Below the pieces are notes generated by a model, which had not been told where the DNA came from, made no database searches, and saw only the letters and a list, made by a program, of their open reading frames with translations. Position numbers and translations under genes: made by a program. A stretch of 49,648 nt of DNA. Origin: Turneriella parva (lineage in GTDB: Bacteria > Spirochaetota > Leptospiria > Turneriellales > Turneriellaceae). The stretch spans positions 21,597-71,244 of the forward strand of contig DYPL01000006.1 in NCBI GenBank assembly GCA_020719945.1, in the 5' to 3' direction. This document shows positions 1 through 9,369 of this stretch, piece after piece; positions within the stretch are counted from its first letter, which is position 1, and the number at the start of each line of letters is the position of its first letter.

Positions 1-612
1 ACGGTTGGGCTCAAGTATATTGAGGCAACGCGCTCTGCTTTCATTACAGCCATCTCTGTCGTTCTGGTTCCATTGCTCGTTCATCTTTTCTCAAAAACCA
101 AACTGCATTGGGGAGAGGTGGGAGTAGGGTTGCTTGCATTGGCGGGAGTCTGGTTTATAACGGGACATGGCGGTTACAACCACTGGCGTGGAGACATATC
201 TACGCTCGCCGGTGCATTTGGTTTTGCCCTGTACGTTGTACTCGTCGGAAAATATACAGGGGGCAGCGATTCCATAGCCTTAACGATTGTTCAGATATTC
301 CTTGTAGCTCTGGTTTCGCTGTCGAGTGCTGTCGTCCAAGGTTCAGGCTTAATGATTCGATCTGCTGAATTCTGGCAGGCCGTTTTATTTACGGCTTTGT
401 TTGCTACGGCCTATATGTATGCCGTGCAGGTACATTTTCAAAAATATATTCCCGAAATCAGGGTGGCCATTATTTTTACACTTGAACCCGTGTTTGCCGG
501 GCTTGCAGCTTTGTTGATTGTGGGAGAGTATTTGTCTCTTCATTTTTACATGGGCGCACTGTTCATTTTTGTCGCCATGCTTACGGCGGAGCTGTCTTTC
601 AAAAAGAAATGA
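1..612 (+). CDS. EamA/DMT-family inner-membrane transporter, 3' part
   Basis: The reading frame is open from base 1, so the gene starts upstream of the window and only its C-terminal 203 residues are seen. The visible part has about six hydrophobic helices; the opening stretch (TRSAFITAISVVLVPLL) and the closing EPVFAGLAALLIVGEYL segment are typical of the second EamA repeat in drug/metabolite transporters (RhaT/YdcZ-like permeases). The substrate cannot be told from sequence. It converges on purT with only nine bases between the two stop codons, and I see no clear terminator in that gap. An internal ATG at 73 exists, but residues before it are plainly part of the same domain, so it is not the start. 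Confidence 0.85.
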   Translation, partial: TVGLKYIEATRSAFITAISVVLVPLLVHLFSKTKLHWGEVGVGLLALAGVWFITGHGGYNHWRGDISTLAGAFGFALYVVLVGKYTGGSDSIALTIVQIFLVALVSLSSAVVQGSGLMIRSAEFWQAVLFTALFATAYMYAVQVHFQKYIPEIRVAIIFTLEPVFAGLAALLIVGEYLSLHFYMGALFIFVAMLTAELSFKKK

Positions 613-621
613 CGCAGCGGA

Positions 622-1818
622 CTAGCCCTCCACCGGCTTGACTCTCGCTGCGGCTTCCTTAGCGGTAATGCGGGCAGAATCGATCGTGCCTGCTGCGGCA
701 AGGGCAACACCCATGCGGCGCCGCTCAAACGATTCGGGCTTGCCAAACAACCGCACCTCCGTGTTGGGCAAAGAAAGAGCCTGGTCCAGTCCCTCGTATG
801 CAATTCCTTTGGCTTCCAGTTTGCCGTAAATAACGGCAGAGGCTCCGGGGGTTGTAAGCACGGGCGAAACGGGAAGGCCAAGAATTGCGCGGGCATGCAG
901 TTCAAACTCGCTCTGGTTTTGTGTTATCATGGTGACCATGCCGGTATCGTGCGGGCGCGGACTCACTTCGCTGAAATATACTTTGTCGCCTTTAACAAAT
1001 AATTCAACGCCAAAAATACCCCGACCGCCCAAGTTGGCCGTTACAGTCTCTGCAATTCTTTTAGCTTCGGCAAAAGCGTTTGCTGACATCTTCTGTGGTT
1101 GCCAGCTCTCCACATAATCGCCCTGCATCTGTATATGGCCAACCGGTTCGCAAAACGATGTGGCAATGTTGCCCGATGCCTCGCGCGCGCGAACCGTGAG
1201 CAGAGTAATTTCAAAATCGAATTCTATCACTTCTTCTACGATCACGCGAGTGTGATTTACGCGACCAGCCTTAAGGGCATATTCCCAGGCAGACTCAATT
1301 TGTTCTGGATTTTTCACAAAAGACTGCCCTTTGCCAGATGATGACATTACCGGTTTCACAATGACAGGATAACTGATTTCTGTCGCTGCGGCCTGTAGTT
1401 CTTCGAGAGTAGAAGCGAACCTGTAGGCAGACGTGGGAAGGCCAAGCTCTTCTGCTGCGAGTCTTCGAATTCCTTCACGGTTCATGGTGAGATTGACAGC
1501 GCGCGCGGTTGGAATTATCTCCGCAATTCCCTCGTGTTCTATTTTCAGAAGTTCCGCAGTTGCTATGGCTTCAATTTCCGGGACAATAAGATTTGGCTTT
1601 TCTGTTAGGATGAGGCTGCGCAATTCTTCCGGGTTTGCCATATTGATCACGTGGGATCGGTGGGCAACCTGCATGCCGGGTGCATTCTCATACCGGTCTA
1701 CTGCGATAACCTCTGCGCCGTATCGCTGGAGGGCAATAATGACTTCTTTTCCGAGCTCACCGGCTCCAAGGAAGAGTATTTTTGTCGCTGAACGAGTTAA
1801 GGGGGTGCCAATTTTCAT
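622..1818 (-). CDS. purT: Formate-dependent phosphoribosylglycinamide formyltransferase PurT
   Basis: PurT makes formyl-GAR from GAR, formate and ATP, the third step of purine synthesis, independently of folate (the PurN route). The 398 residues match the usual length of about 390. The N-terminus ([14 protein letters not shown]) is the preATP-grasp nucleotide fold; the glycine-rich ATP-grasp loop [14 protein letters not shown] lies near residues 155-168, and the metal-binding segment [13 protein letters not shown] near 285-297. The start is an ATG whose [12 protein letters not shown] opening is typical of the family, but no convincing Shine-Dalgarno site precedes it. It stands alone, downstream of the rpsA terminator in the same direction, and ends nine bases from the convergent transporter gene. 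Confidence 0.97.
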   Translation of the reverse strand: MKIGTPLTRSATKILFLGAGELGKEVIIALQRYGAEVIAVDRYENAPGMQVAHRSHVINMANPEELRSLILTEKPNLIVPEIEAIATAELLKIEHEGIAEIIPTARAVNLTMNREGIRRLAAEELGLPTSAYRFASTLEELQAAATEISYPVIVKPVMSSSGKGQSFVKNPEQIESAWEYALKAGRVNHTRVIVEEVIEFDFEITLLTVRAREASGNIATSFCEPVGHIQMQGDYVESWQPQKMSANAFAEAKRIAETVTANLGGRGIFGVELFVKGDKVYFSEVSPRPHDTGMVTMITQNQSEFELHARAILGLPVSPVLTTPGASAVIYGKLEAKGIAYEGLDQALSLPNTEVRLFGKPESFERRRMGVALAAAGTIDSARITAKEAAARVKPVEG

Positions 1819-1880
1819 GCAAGAGAGTTATCACTGCCATTCATGTCGTCAAGCGAATCGGATAGCTCCCCGTGAAGGGA

Positions 1881-1926
1881 CAATGCAGCGGTAGCCGTTT
1901 TGGCGAACCAATAATTTTTTTCGGCG
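1881..1926 (+). repeat. Dispersed intergenic repeat, copy 1
   Basis: This copy matches the other family members through AGCGGTAGCCG and TTTTGGCGAACCAATAA, ending in a T-run and GGCG. It lies between the purT start and the rpsA terminator. The family has copies near 7.7, 14.7, 21.4, 22.1, 37.4 and 40.8 kb. Confidence 0.55.
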
Positions 1927-1969
1927 TTAAACTACGTTATCCCTGATGCACAGTGATTTTTCGAGGTTA

Positions 1970-1992
1970 CAAAAAAGCCTCCCGAAGGAGGA
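1970..1992 (-). terminator. Rho-independent terminator of the rpsA operon
   Basis: On the minus strand a CCTCC-TTCG-GGAGG stem-loop is followed directly by CTTTTTT. It lies about 30 bases past the rpsA stop codon and closes the M23-tyrA-aroA/cmk-rpsA run. The UUCG tetraloop makes it especially stable. Confidence 0.9.
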
Positions 1993-2022
1993 CTGGAGAA
2001 AGATTTCTTTTTAGTGAGAATC

Positions 2023-3732
2023 TTACTTTTTCGCTTTAAGGTTTTTCAGTGAGGCAAAAGGAGAGTGGCCGGTATCTGCAACTACTCTGTCTTTATCCAT
2101 ATACTGCTGCATTTCCATTCTTTCCATAGCGTAACCTACATCGCGCGTGGAGAGAGAAATGCGGCGGGTTTCTGGCTCAATGCTTTTTACCACAACCTGG
2201 ATTTCGTCGCCTTTGTTAAAGTGCTTTTTATGTCCTGCGGATTCTTCCTTAGACATGGCGGACAGGTGAACGAGACCTTCGTACTTGTCATCAAAGCGCA
2301 CAAAAATTCCAAAATCTACGATGCTTGTAATAACGCCCCTGAGTATAGTGCCTCTGGGATATTTGTCGCGAAGAGCCTTGTATGGATTTGGCAAAAGATG
2401 TCTTGTGCTGCATCCAATTTTCTGGTCTTCCAGATTAATTTCTGTGATTTTGCAATCTACTTCTTCGCCGGCTTTGAATACCTTGCGCGGATCCGGAGAT
2501 GGTTCGTCCCAGTTAATATCTTCTTTGCGGATGAGTCCGTCAATGTCGTCAAAAATAGTGACAAAGGCTCCAAAATTGGTAACATCTTTAATTTTGCCTT
2601 TAATGACCATTCCAACCTGGAGGTCTTCGCGCACTTTATCCCATGGGTTTACCAGCAACTGGCGAAGGCCCAGAGAAATGCGTTTATCTGCCACATTAAT
2701 GCCTAGGATCTTGGTTTCAATTTCCTGTTCTACTTTGACAACTTCCTGAGCATGGTTGATTTTACGAGTCCAGCTCATTTCGGATGCGTGCAGAAGACCT
2801 TCGAGGCCATTGCCCAAATCCACGAACGCGCCATAGTTGGCGACAAAAGATACGCGGCCTTTGACGACATCTCCCACGTTATATTTTTGAAGAACAGTTT
2901 CCCATGGGTCTTCCAGGAGCTGCTTAAGACCAAGTGAAAGTCTGTGATTATCTGGATCAATTTCGAGAATGCGCACCTGAATTTCAGAATCGAGTGGAAG
3001 CTTATCTTTGAAATCGTCGTTTTTACGATCCCAGCTGATGTTGCTTTTATGAAGGAATCCTTCTATGCCGTGAACGAGAACCGCAGCGCCTGTTTTGGTA
3101 TGTTTGGTAACCTTACCCGTAACAATGTCCCCAATGCGAATGATCTTCTGGAGCTCTTCCCACTGCTGGTTGTTCTGGATATCCTGAAATTCTTTGCGGG
3201 AAATAACTCCGCCTCTGCGACGGTGGTTGAGTTCAAGAATTTTGAATGTAAACGTTTGACCCAGAATGTCGCCTGGACGTTTGCCTTTGCGCATGGAATT
3301 GAGGTTGCCTACCTGAGAATGAGGAAGGAACATCATTAGACCCTCTACATTAACGTCGTAACCTTTTTCGCGCGCATTGCGAACTACTCCACTAACTGGA
3401 ACCTGTTTTTCGAATGCTTCTTTAACGATTTCCCAACCGCGCTTACTTTCGAGTTCGCGCTTGGAAAGAAAAACCACGCCTTCATTGTCAACATGTCGAA
3501 CAATGGCTTCCACGTCGCTTTGGATTTCTGGTTTTTCGTCGAATTCGGAAATTTCGATGCGACCTTCGCTTTTACTGCCAAGGTCTATGATAACGCTGTC
3601 GCCCTGTATGGAAACGACCTTACCGGAGACAATGGCTCCTTTCTTTATTTCTGCAACGGAGTAATCGCCTTTGCCAAAGACTTCCTCCATTGAAACATTG
3701 GTATCCTGAAAAGAAACTGATGAAACTGCCAT
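2023..3732 (-). CDS. rpsA: 30S ribosomal protein S1
   Basis: S1 binds mRNA on the small subunit and helps initiate translation. Six S1 (OB-fold) repeats are visible, opening at KGAIVSGKVVSIQGD, PVSGVVRNAREKGYDV, GDIVTGKVTKHTKTGAAV, GDVVKGRVSFVANYGAFV, GMVIKGKIKDVTNFGAFV and GTILRGVITSIVDFGIFV, the full six-domain plan of proteobacterial S1. I chose the ATG at 3732 (569 residues, MAVSSVSFQ) because GGGGAG sits a few bases upstream; an in-frame start 11 codons earlier lacks this. It follows the aroA-cmk fusion by 132 bases, the same order (cmk then rpsA) as in many bacteria, and ends at a strong terminator. Confidence 0.97.
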   Translation of the reverse strand: MAVSSVSFQDTNVSMEEVFGKGDYSVAEIKKGAIVSGKVVSIQGDSVIIDLGSKSEGRIEISEFDEKPEIQSDVEAIVRHVDNEGVVFLSKRELESKRGWEIVKEAFEKQVPVSGVVRNAREKGYDVNVEGLMMFLPHSQVGNLNSMRKGKRPGDILGQTFTFKILELNHRRRGGVISRKEFQDIQNNQQWEELQKIIRIGDIVTGKVTKHTKTGAAVLVHGIEGFLHKSNISWDRKNDDFKDKLPLDSEIQVRILEIDPDNHRLSLGLKQLLEDPWETVLQKYNVGDVVKGRVSFVANYGAFVDLGNGLEGLLHASEMSWTRKINHAQEVVKVEQEIETKILGINVADKRISLGLRQLLVNPWDKVREDLQVGMVIKGKIKDVTNFGAFVTIFDDIDGLIRKEDINWDEPSPDPRKVFKAGEEVDCKITEINLEDQKIGCSTRHLLPNPYKALRDKYPRGTILRGVITSIVDFGIFVRFDDKYEGLVHLSAMSKEESAGHKKHFNKGDEIQVVVKSIEPETRRISLSTRDVGYAMERMEMQQYMDKDRVVADTGHSPFASLKNLKAKK

Positions 3733-3864
3733 AGACTCCCCAAATGAGCTCTTTATTAAGAGCATTGTAATATTTCTGATCGCTTGCAGCTTCTTAAATA
3801 ATCTTTTGCCTGTTCAGAAAACGCCTTGCGAGGTTTTTCTGCGGAAACAGAGTGTTTAAAGTCA

Positions 3865-5871
3865 TTATTCAAGGAATGGCTGCAAATAGCTTTCGATGAT
3901 TTCTGACACAGCTTTTTGATTGTGCGTTGTGGTGTCAATCAAAATGGCATCTCTTGCTGATTTTAATGCTCCAAATTTTCGCGATTCATCATCTTTATCG
4001 CGGGATTCTATTTCCTGGCGGATTGTTTCTATAGACATGTCTGCAGCTTTGTCGCCAAGCTGCTCTATTCTTCTGCGGGCTCTCTCGTCGATTGAAGCTG
4101 TAATAAAGAATTTTCGGTCCGCGTTGGGAAAAACAACCGTGCCCATATCTCTGCCATCGGCAACAATCGAGATGGATCCAGAAGCATTGCGGATGATTTC
4201 ATTCACCCGGTTTCGGATTTCCGGGCTGTCTGCAATCTTTTTTATATGGGCAGTGATTTCGCGGCTGCGGATATCGGCATCCAGAATATTTCCATTATGC
4301 AAAATCCGCTGTTTCTGGTTTTCGAAAAGAATGGCAAAACTGTTTTTCTGGAGAATTTCCATTGTCTCTGGTCTTTTATCCCAGTCCTGCTGCTGTAAAA
4401 ATGCGGGGCCTACGGAAGAAGTAAACAGCCATGTATAGGCGCGGTACAGGGCACCGGAATCGATTTGGTAGAGAGAGTGCCTGCGGGCAATTTCTTTTGC
4501 CAGAGTCGATTTTCCGGAACCGGCGGGCCCGTCAAAAGTGATCGTTATTTTTTTTTTGCCACCCGGCGCGGGTTGTTGAAGAATAGAATCGAGTTTAGAA
4601 TAAAAATCGGGGAAGGAAGTGCCAATCCACTCTTTGCCATGTATCCGCAGCAGAGGCGAATTGGATTTGTATTCTTCTGGCGTTTTGCCGGAATTTGCGA
4701 GGGATTTTATGTGGGCAATTTCAAAGGACATGGCAATCCTGTGATCCATGTGGCTTTCTACATCTCCTCGGAAAATGGCCGCAGGATTTCCTTTTATGCT
4801 CAATCCGTCTTCGTATTCCGTTACATCCATACCAAGATTCTTAAGGTTGTCCGCCATGGCACTGATTCTATCGCTTTCTTTTACGCGCAGTTCTTTGGCG
4901 GAACGGTAGCTGAATTCTCCCTCTGCAAAGGCGCCTGCAATCGTCAGAATGGGCAGCTCGTCTATGACGCCGGGAATCCATTCATCGGGAATGCGTATTC
5001 CGCTAAGGCGGGACGGATACACGACAATGTCTCCGCCTTTTTCGCCAACCTGGTTTTTTTGCGGAAGCACTTCTATGCGCCCGCCCATTTTTTTGAGTAC
5101 GTCTATGTAGCGGTCGCGATAGGGATTGAGGAGAACATTGCGTATGACGAGTGAACCAGAATCTGCAAGCAGAGCAGCGACAATGAAAAAAGCAGCAGAA
5201 GAAATATCTCCCCAAATATGATATTCTGTCGGCTTAAAATTGTACGGTGGTTTAAGAGAAATGGTGTTGCCCTCTCGACGAATATCGATCCCGGTAAAAA
5301 CCAGCATGTTTTCCGTGTGGTCCCGGGATGGGATGGGTTCTTCTATTTCGCAGGCCACTCCCGAAGAGAGCGCTGCAAGAATCATGGCCGATTTAACCTG
5401 CGCCGATCCCAGTTTTTCTGTGAACGAAATGGGTTGCAGTTGTTGTCCGGTTACCTCAATGGGCAGGGTCTCGCTGTCAGAGAAAACAGCTCCGACGCTG
5501 CGCAGCGGAACGGTGACTCTTTTCATGGGGCGTTTGCGAAGCGATTCATCTCCATCGATTGTAGCCGTTATTCCAGAAAGGCCCGATAACAGGCCTAACA
5601 GGAGGCGGGAGCCCGTTCCGGAGTTGCCCATGTCGAGCACCCGGTCTGGCATTCTCCAGTTTGTAATTCCGGCAGATTGCACTTCTATGGTGCTTCCGTT
5701 GTCTGTAACCGTTGCGCCGAGCTGTTCCATGGCGCGCAGGGTATTCATGGTGTCCTCGCCGCGCAGAAAGTTATGGATCACAGATTTGTTGGCAGCCATG
5801 GCTGCAAAGATGGCCGCCCTGTGCGAGAGAGATTTGTCGCCCTGGAATGTAAGTTCACCCTGAATGTTCAT
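3865..5871 (-). CDS. aroA-cmk: Fused EPSP synthase / cytidylate kinase (AroA-Cmk)
   Basis: One 668-residue chain holds two enzymes usually encoded separately. Residues 1-430 are 3-phosphoshikimate 1-carboxyvinyltransferase (chorismate pathway): GDKSLSHR at the N-terminus, NSGTGSRLL, the SAQVK and RDHTE motifs that mark class II EPSP synthases, KESDR and DHRIAMSF. After a short PAPGGKKK linker, residues from about 443 are CMP kinase, with the P-loop GPAGSGKST, IDSGALYRAYTW and a C-terminal SRDKDDESR segment that fits the kinase LID region. The ATG overlaps the tyrA stop codon as TAATG, suggesting translational coupling. The join looks genuine: no stop codon or frame change separates the halves, and the rpsA neighbour is expected for cmk. 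Confidence 0.96.
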   Translation of the reverse strand: MNIQGELTFQGDKSLSHRAAIFAAMAANKSVIHNFLRGEDTMNTLRAMEQLGATVTDNGSTIEVQSAGITNWRMPDRVLDMGNSGTGSRLLLGLLSGLSGITATIDGDESLRKRPMKRVTVPLRSVGAVFSDSETLPIEVTGQQLQPISFTEKLGSAQVKSAMILAALSSGVACEIEEPIPSRDHTENMLVFTGIDIRREGNTISLKPPYNFKPTEYHIWGDISSAAFFIVAALLADSGSLVIRNVLLNPYRDRYIDVLKKMGGRIEVLPQKNQVGEKGGDIVVYPSRLSGIRIPDEWIPGVIDELPILTIAGAFAEGEFSYRSAKELRVKESDRISAMADNLKNLGMDVTEYEDGLSIKGNPAAIFRGDVESHMDHRIAMSFEIAHIKSLANSGKTPEEYKSNSPLLRIHGKEWIGTSFPDFYSKLDSILQQPAPGGKKKITITFDGPAGSGKSTLAKEIARRHSLYQIDSGALYRAYTWLFTSSVGPAFLQQQDWDKRPETMEILQKNSFAILFENQKQRILHNGNILDADIRSREITAHIKKIADSPEIRNRVNEIIRNASGSISIVADGRDMGTVVFPNADRKFFITASIDERARRRIEQLGDKAADMSIETIRQEIESRDKDDESRKFGALKSARDAILIDTTTHNQKAVSEIIESYLQPFLE

Positions 5872-6749
5872 TATACTTGTTTCTCCACAATTTTTTTTCG
5901 GATTTCTGATGCTTCCGTAAAGGTTTGCTCAATATTAAAAGTATCGTTTTGCATTTGTTCGCGCCAGTCTTTTACCATTGTTTCTAAAGACAAAAGATAC
6001 TGGACTACTTCTTCGCGGTTGGATCGTATAATTCCGTCCCATAAAACGGGGTTGGATCCAGCGACGCGCGTAATGTCGCGAAAGCTGCCTGCCGCCGGTT
6101 TAACGGGAAGCTCAAAGACTTCGGGAATATCTTTCAGGAGATGGGCCACCATGCAGGATACTAGGTGCAGTCCGTGGGATAAATAGGCTGCCCAGGTATC
6201 GTGCACTGTATGTGAAATTTCTGTGGGTTGTGCTCCAAGCTGTTTCCAGAATGCCATAACCGCAGTAAGGGCAGTCTGGTAGGCCGGGTATACAGAAGCG
6301 TACTCGCTGTACGGCGTTACGTAAATGGTTGCATTTTCAAAAAGAGTATCGCGCGCGTGATCCGGGCCGCTTAAATCCGAACCCGCCATGGGATGAGAAC
6401 CGATAAATGGATAGCCGGGGAGTTCTGTTGCAATAGCTTCAACGAGAGCGCTTTTGGTAGAAGCCATATCGGTAAGCCAAAAGCCTGGATTTGGAAACTT
6501 AGATGCTATCTCGCGGGTAAGGGGTAAAATCGAATCTACGGGAGTGGCAAACACGACGCCATCGACTCCGTTCAACATTTCAGAAAGAGAAGAACTTTCA
6601 GGATTATAAATCTCGGTAAATCCCATTCCCTGGAGTACCGTTCTATAATCAGAGTTTATTTCGCAACCAGCCGTTTTTATGCCACGCCCGCGCAAAGCGA
6701 GCGCAAGGGATGTGCCAAGAAGGCCCATCCCGCAAATAAAGATCTTCAC
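5871..6749 (-). CDS. tyrA: Prephenate dehydrogenase
   Basis: TyrA oxidatively decarboxylates prephenate to 4-hydroxyphenylpyruvate for tyrosine synthesis, using NAD(P). The N-terminus has a Rossmann dinucleotide loop (ICGMGLLGTSLALAL), and later VVFATPVD, DMASTKSALVEAI and SHPMAGSDLSGPDHA form the family's substrate-binding region around residues 75-130. At 292 residues it is a single-function dehydrogenase without a chorismate mutase or ACT domain that I can see. The start is GTG, with AGGAG about ten bases upstream inside the end of the M23 gene. It is one base from the M23 stop codon and overlaps aroA-cmk by one base, giving a tyrA-aroA-cmk-rpsA order also familiar from proteobacteria. Confidence 0.95.
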   Translation of the reverse strand: MKIFICGMGLLGTSLALALRGRGIKTAGCEINSDYRTVLQGMGFTEIYNPESSSLSEMLNGVDGVVFATPVDSILPLTREIASKFPNPGFWLTDMASTKSALVEAIATELPGYPFIGSHPMAGSDLSGPDHARDTLFENATIYVTPYSEYASVYPAYQTALTAVMAFWKQLGAQPTEISHTVHDTWAAYLSHGLHLVSCMVAHLLKDIPEVFELPVKPAAGSFRDITRVAGSNPVLWDGIIRSNREEVVQYLLSLETMVKDWREQMQNDTFNIEQTFTEASEIRKKIVEKQV

Positions 6750-6750
6750 C

Positions 6751-7641
6751 TTATAGACTCTCCTTCACAAAGGGCCAGGGGTTAAGGGTAAGCTGGAGAT
6801 ACTGAAACGGGTCTCTGTTGATGAGTCGTATTTCGTAGTGAACGTGCGGCCCGGTTGCTGAACCCGTCATTCCCAGAAAACCAATTACGTCGCCCCGTTT
6901 AACGGTGGAGTCCAGGGGAACATTGGTGTGAGTCATGTGGGCATACAGAGTCTGGAATCCGTGGGCGTGATCTATAATGACGTGATTTCCGTAGCCGCCG
7001 CCGGGCCCACTGTGTACGACATAACCATCTGCCGTGGCCAGAACCGGTGTCCCCGTGGGAGCCGCAAAATCTATTCCCGTGTGAAAATTGATTTCAAAGC
7101 CGAACGGAGAAATTCGCTTTCCGTAGACGCTGGTAATAAAGGCGTTTTCAAGAGGCATTCCCGTCGGCATGGCCTGCAATACTTTTTCACGCTCCGCGAG
7201 GAACACGACAACCTGCTGGAGCTCTGTCGTTCTTCTTTTGTATAAGTCGGAGAAGTTTTTTCCCTGATGCAGAGACAGATCCGAATTAAAGCCCCAGAGT
7301 GTTTCGTGGAGTTTGGAACCCTCTTTCTGGAATGCGCGCAGAGATTGAATTATTTCGCGCTCTTTCTGGAGTGCCAGGGATACCTGCGATGCATATACGC
7401 TTTGCAGTTCTGTTTTTTCGGTTATGGCATGCTGGCTGACCAGGCGCCACACCAGGGAAGCCACCGTAAAAGCCAGCAGGGAAATCAAAATGGAGAAAAC
7501 AAAAATAATAAGGCGCGTATTAATTATTACATAGCGGGGTTTACTTGCGCCATGAGGAAGAATGGCAAGCGTGATGGAATCGCCGGGATTGAGCTTCTTG
7601 GGTCTGGAACGGATTGCCCCTGTCATTGCATCGAAATCCAC
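6751..7641 (-). CDS. Membrane-anchored M23 (LytM/NlpD-like) peptidoglycan endopeptidase
   Basis: The 296-residue protein has a basic cytoplasmic stretch, one transmembrane helix at about residues 38-64, a coiled-coil-like linker (residues 75-160) and a C-terminal M23 domain. The zinc ligands are present: HTGIDFAAP (H and D, near 186-190) and HVHYEIR near 266. With a full set of ligands it is probably an active cell-wall hydrolase rather than an EnvC/NlpD-type activator. It heads the tyrA-aroA/cmk-rpsA run, which is an unusual partner. The start is GTG at 7641; an in-frame ATG at 7626 is an alternative, and neither has a strong Shine-Dalgarno site. Confidence 0.88.
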   Translation of the reverse strand: MDFDAMTGAIRSRPKKLNPGDSITLAILPHGASKPRYVIINTRLIIFVFSILISLLAFTVASLVWRLVSQHAITEKTELQSVYASQVSLALQKEREIIQSLRAFQKEGSKLHETLWGFNSDLSLHQGKNFSDLYKRRTTELQQVVVFLAEREKVLQAMPTGMPLENAFITSVYGKRISPFGFEINFHTGIDFAAPTGTPVLATADGYVVHSGPGGGYGNHVIIDHAHGFQTLYAHMTHTNVPLDSTVKRGDVIGFLGMTGSATGPHVHYEIRLINRDPFQYLQLTLNPWPFVKESL

Positions 7642-7994
7642 TTTTTGCGGTGCGGTGACAAGGAGTTTTTCATGGAGAGGGCGCTACCCGCGCAGGGTTT
7701 TATCATAAGAATTATTCTGCCGCCAAACGAGCGTTCGCTCTATTCTTCGTTGCACTGAAGTGGGCGCATACTTGATGTCAACGAACCGAGCGATGCCATG
7801 ATGGATGATATAGAGTTTTATTTTATTGAACTGAGCAAGTTGCACGCATACAATACGATCGCAGAAAATCAGCGATATTTTTTTACGAAAAAAATTTGGA
7901 AAAAAAGTTTTTTGAGGGTATGGAACAGGGAGAGTTACAAGCGAAGCTTGAGACCGCACGGAATATGCTTTCTCGCAACATGGAACTCCCCGCA
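7642..7994. other. Intergenic region upstream of the M23 operon
   Basis: About 350 bases between the fmt stop and the M23 start without a convincing gene. Open frames here have no family features. The part nearest M23 holds one copy of the dispersed repeat (7701-7745); the rest is AT-rich and probably carries the operon promoter, but I could not fix the hexamers. Confidence 0.5.
7701..7745 (-). repeat. Dispersed intergenic repeat, copy 2
   Basis: Read on the minus strand it gives AATAGAGCGAACGCTCG then TTTGGCGGCAGAATAATTC, closely matching the copy at 22117 (AATAGAGCG, TTTGGC, AGAATAA and CTTATG at near-identical spacing). It contains an internal GAGCG-AA-CGCTC palindrome. Confidence 0.6.
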
Positions 7995-8975
7995 CTACGT
8001 CTCCAAACGATCGGCAGGGGTGGGGCGGTAGCCATTCAAAAAATCGGGGATCGCCATGCGCTTTTTGCCCTCAAACTGGATGCCAGAAAAAGGCAACAGG
8101 CCATCCCGACAGGCTATGTAAAGGAGGGAATCGCGAATATGCAGGGAACCGGGCGCGGCATTTTCCAGAACCAAAGGCGCGTTAAAATCGGCAAAGAGTT
8201 TTATCTTTTTGCCGCGAAAAGAAGAATAGATGCCGGGCCGCTCCGAAAGAGCGCGCACCTTGTTCCACTGCACGAGGCCAGTTTCCTGCGAATTCCATTG
8301 GCCCATTTCGGTTGAAATTTTAGAGCAAAAAGTGGCTTTAGAAAAATCCTGCGGGATGGCAGTGAGCTTTCCATTAGAATAGTCTAACAAAATGGCCGGA
8401 GCATTTTCGAGAAGATTGTCTGTTAGTTTCTGGTACAGAGTACTTCTGTCGTCAACGGGTTCTATGGGAACCGTCGTCGATGCAAGTACATCGCCCGCGT
8501 CGAGCTCTTCGGTGATTTTTTGGAGCGACCAGCCTGTTTCGGAGAAACCGTGCAGAAGAGCAAATTCTATGGGCGCAGCCCCCCGGAGCAATGGAAGCTT
8601 AGATGCGTGAAAATTTACTCCCCCTAGTTCCGGTGTGGCAAAAAAATCGCGTGGTATAATTTTGCCATACGCCAGAATGATATGAAAAAGAACATGGAAA
8701 TCTTTCATCTGGCGAAGAAGCTCAGCCACCTCTTCTTTGTTTCTTTTTTTAAGACGAAGAGTTTCTGGTTCAAAAACGGGGATTCCTGCTTCCATGGCTA
8801 TTTTTTTAACGGGAGAAGGAAGAACTCCGCGCCCTCTTGCTGAGCGGGCCTTGTCTGGTTGCGTGACGATAAACCGGACCGAAAAGCGGGAGTCGGAGAG
8901 CAGGGTTTGGAGCAGGGTAGCCGAGATTTCTGGCGTTCCCCAAAACGAAATAGGGACGGGATTATTCGTTGTCAT
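7995..8975 (-). CDS. fmt: Methionyl-tRNA formyltransferase
   Basis: Fmt formylates the methionine on initiator tRNA. The 326 residues open with PISFWGTPEISATLL, the usual N-terminal Rossmann strand. The catalytic N-H-D set is present as VNFHASKLP and LDAGDVLA, around the RGAAPIEFALLHG loop, and the C-terminal OB-like tRNA-binding domain is complete (WNKVRALSERPGIYSSF onwards). I placed the start at the ATG at 8975 (MTTNNPVPISFWG) because that matches the family; the frame stays open 15 codons further up. This start overlaps the stop of the upstream 135-residue gene by 14 bases, so the two are likely translationally coupled. No def gene is adjacent. Confidence 0.96.
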   Translation of the reverse strand: MTTNNPVPISFWGTPEISATLLQTLLSDSRFSVRFIVTQPDKARSARGRGVLPSPVKKIAMEAGIPVFEPETLRLKKRNKEEVAELLRQMKDFHVLFHIILAYGKIIPRDFFATPELGGVNFHASKLPLLRGAAPIEFALLHGFSETGWSLQKITEELDAGDVLASTTVPIEPVDDRSTLYQKLTDNLLENAPAILLDYSNGKLTAIPQDFSKATFCSKISTEMGQWNSQETGLVQWNKVRALSERPGIYSSFRGKKIKLFADFNAPLVLENAAPGSLHIRDSLLYIACRDGLLPFSGIQFEGKKRMAIPDFLNGYRPTPADRLET

Positions 8976-9369
8976 TGCTGGTAAGTTCTTCTTCGAGCTC
9001 GTCTGCCTTTGCGGCAACATAGGAGAGGCTTTTGAGGAATCGCTCCGGATCCAAGTTGTTGAGGAGATTAGTCTGCTTTAAGATAAGGTTTTTTCCATTA
9101 ATGGCAATGGCGCCATAGGTGAGCCGCGTGTTGGTAACGAGAGCTGCAAAGAAGAGATCGCCATTGTCTTTTTCTATTGGGCAGATTCGCGAGAAGTATT
9201 CAATGATGGGATCGCCTGCGTCGTCCTTGCCGAGATAAATGTGCACGGTTTGTTTTCTTCCGCCTTCAAATTCAAGGGTGGTCTGGTATTTTCCAGCGGC
9301 TTCCGGCTGAAATTTAATTTTTGTTTCTGCGGAGACAGCGGCTATGAATGCATCGAATTTAGTTAACAT
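8962..9369 (-). CDS. Conserved hypothetical protein, 135 aa, coupled to fmt
   Basis: I do not recognise this gene with certainty. It is a soluble acidic protein without a signal peptide. The alternating helix-strand pattern (FDAFIAAVSAE, then TTLEFEGGRKQTVHIYLG, RICPIEKDN, LFFAALVTNTRLTYGAIAI, then a helical EELEEELTSNDNE tail) resembles the small YbjN / type III chaperone-like (CesT) fold, which would suggest a protein-binding role. That assignment is weak and rests on pattern only. It overlaps fmt by 14 bases and probably shares its transcript. Confidence 0.6.
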   Translation of the reverse strand: MLTKFDAFIAAVSAETKIKFQPEAAGKYQTTLEFEGGRKQTVHIYLGKDDAGDPIIEYFSRICPIEKDNGDLFFAALVTNTRLTYGAIAINGKNLILKQTNLLNNLDPERFLKSLSYVAAKADELEEELTSNDNE

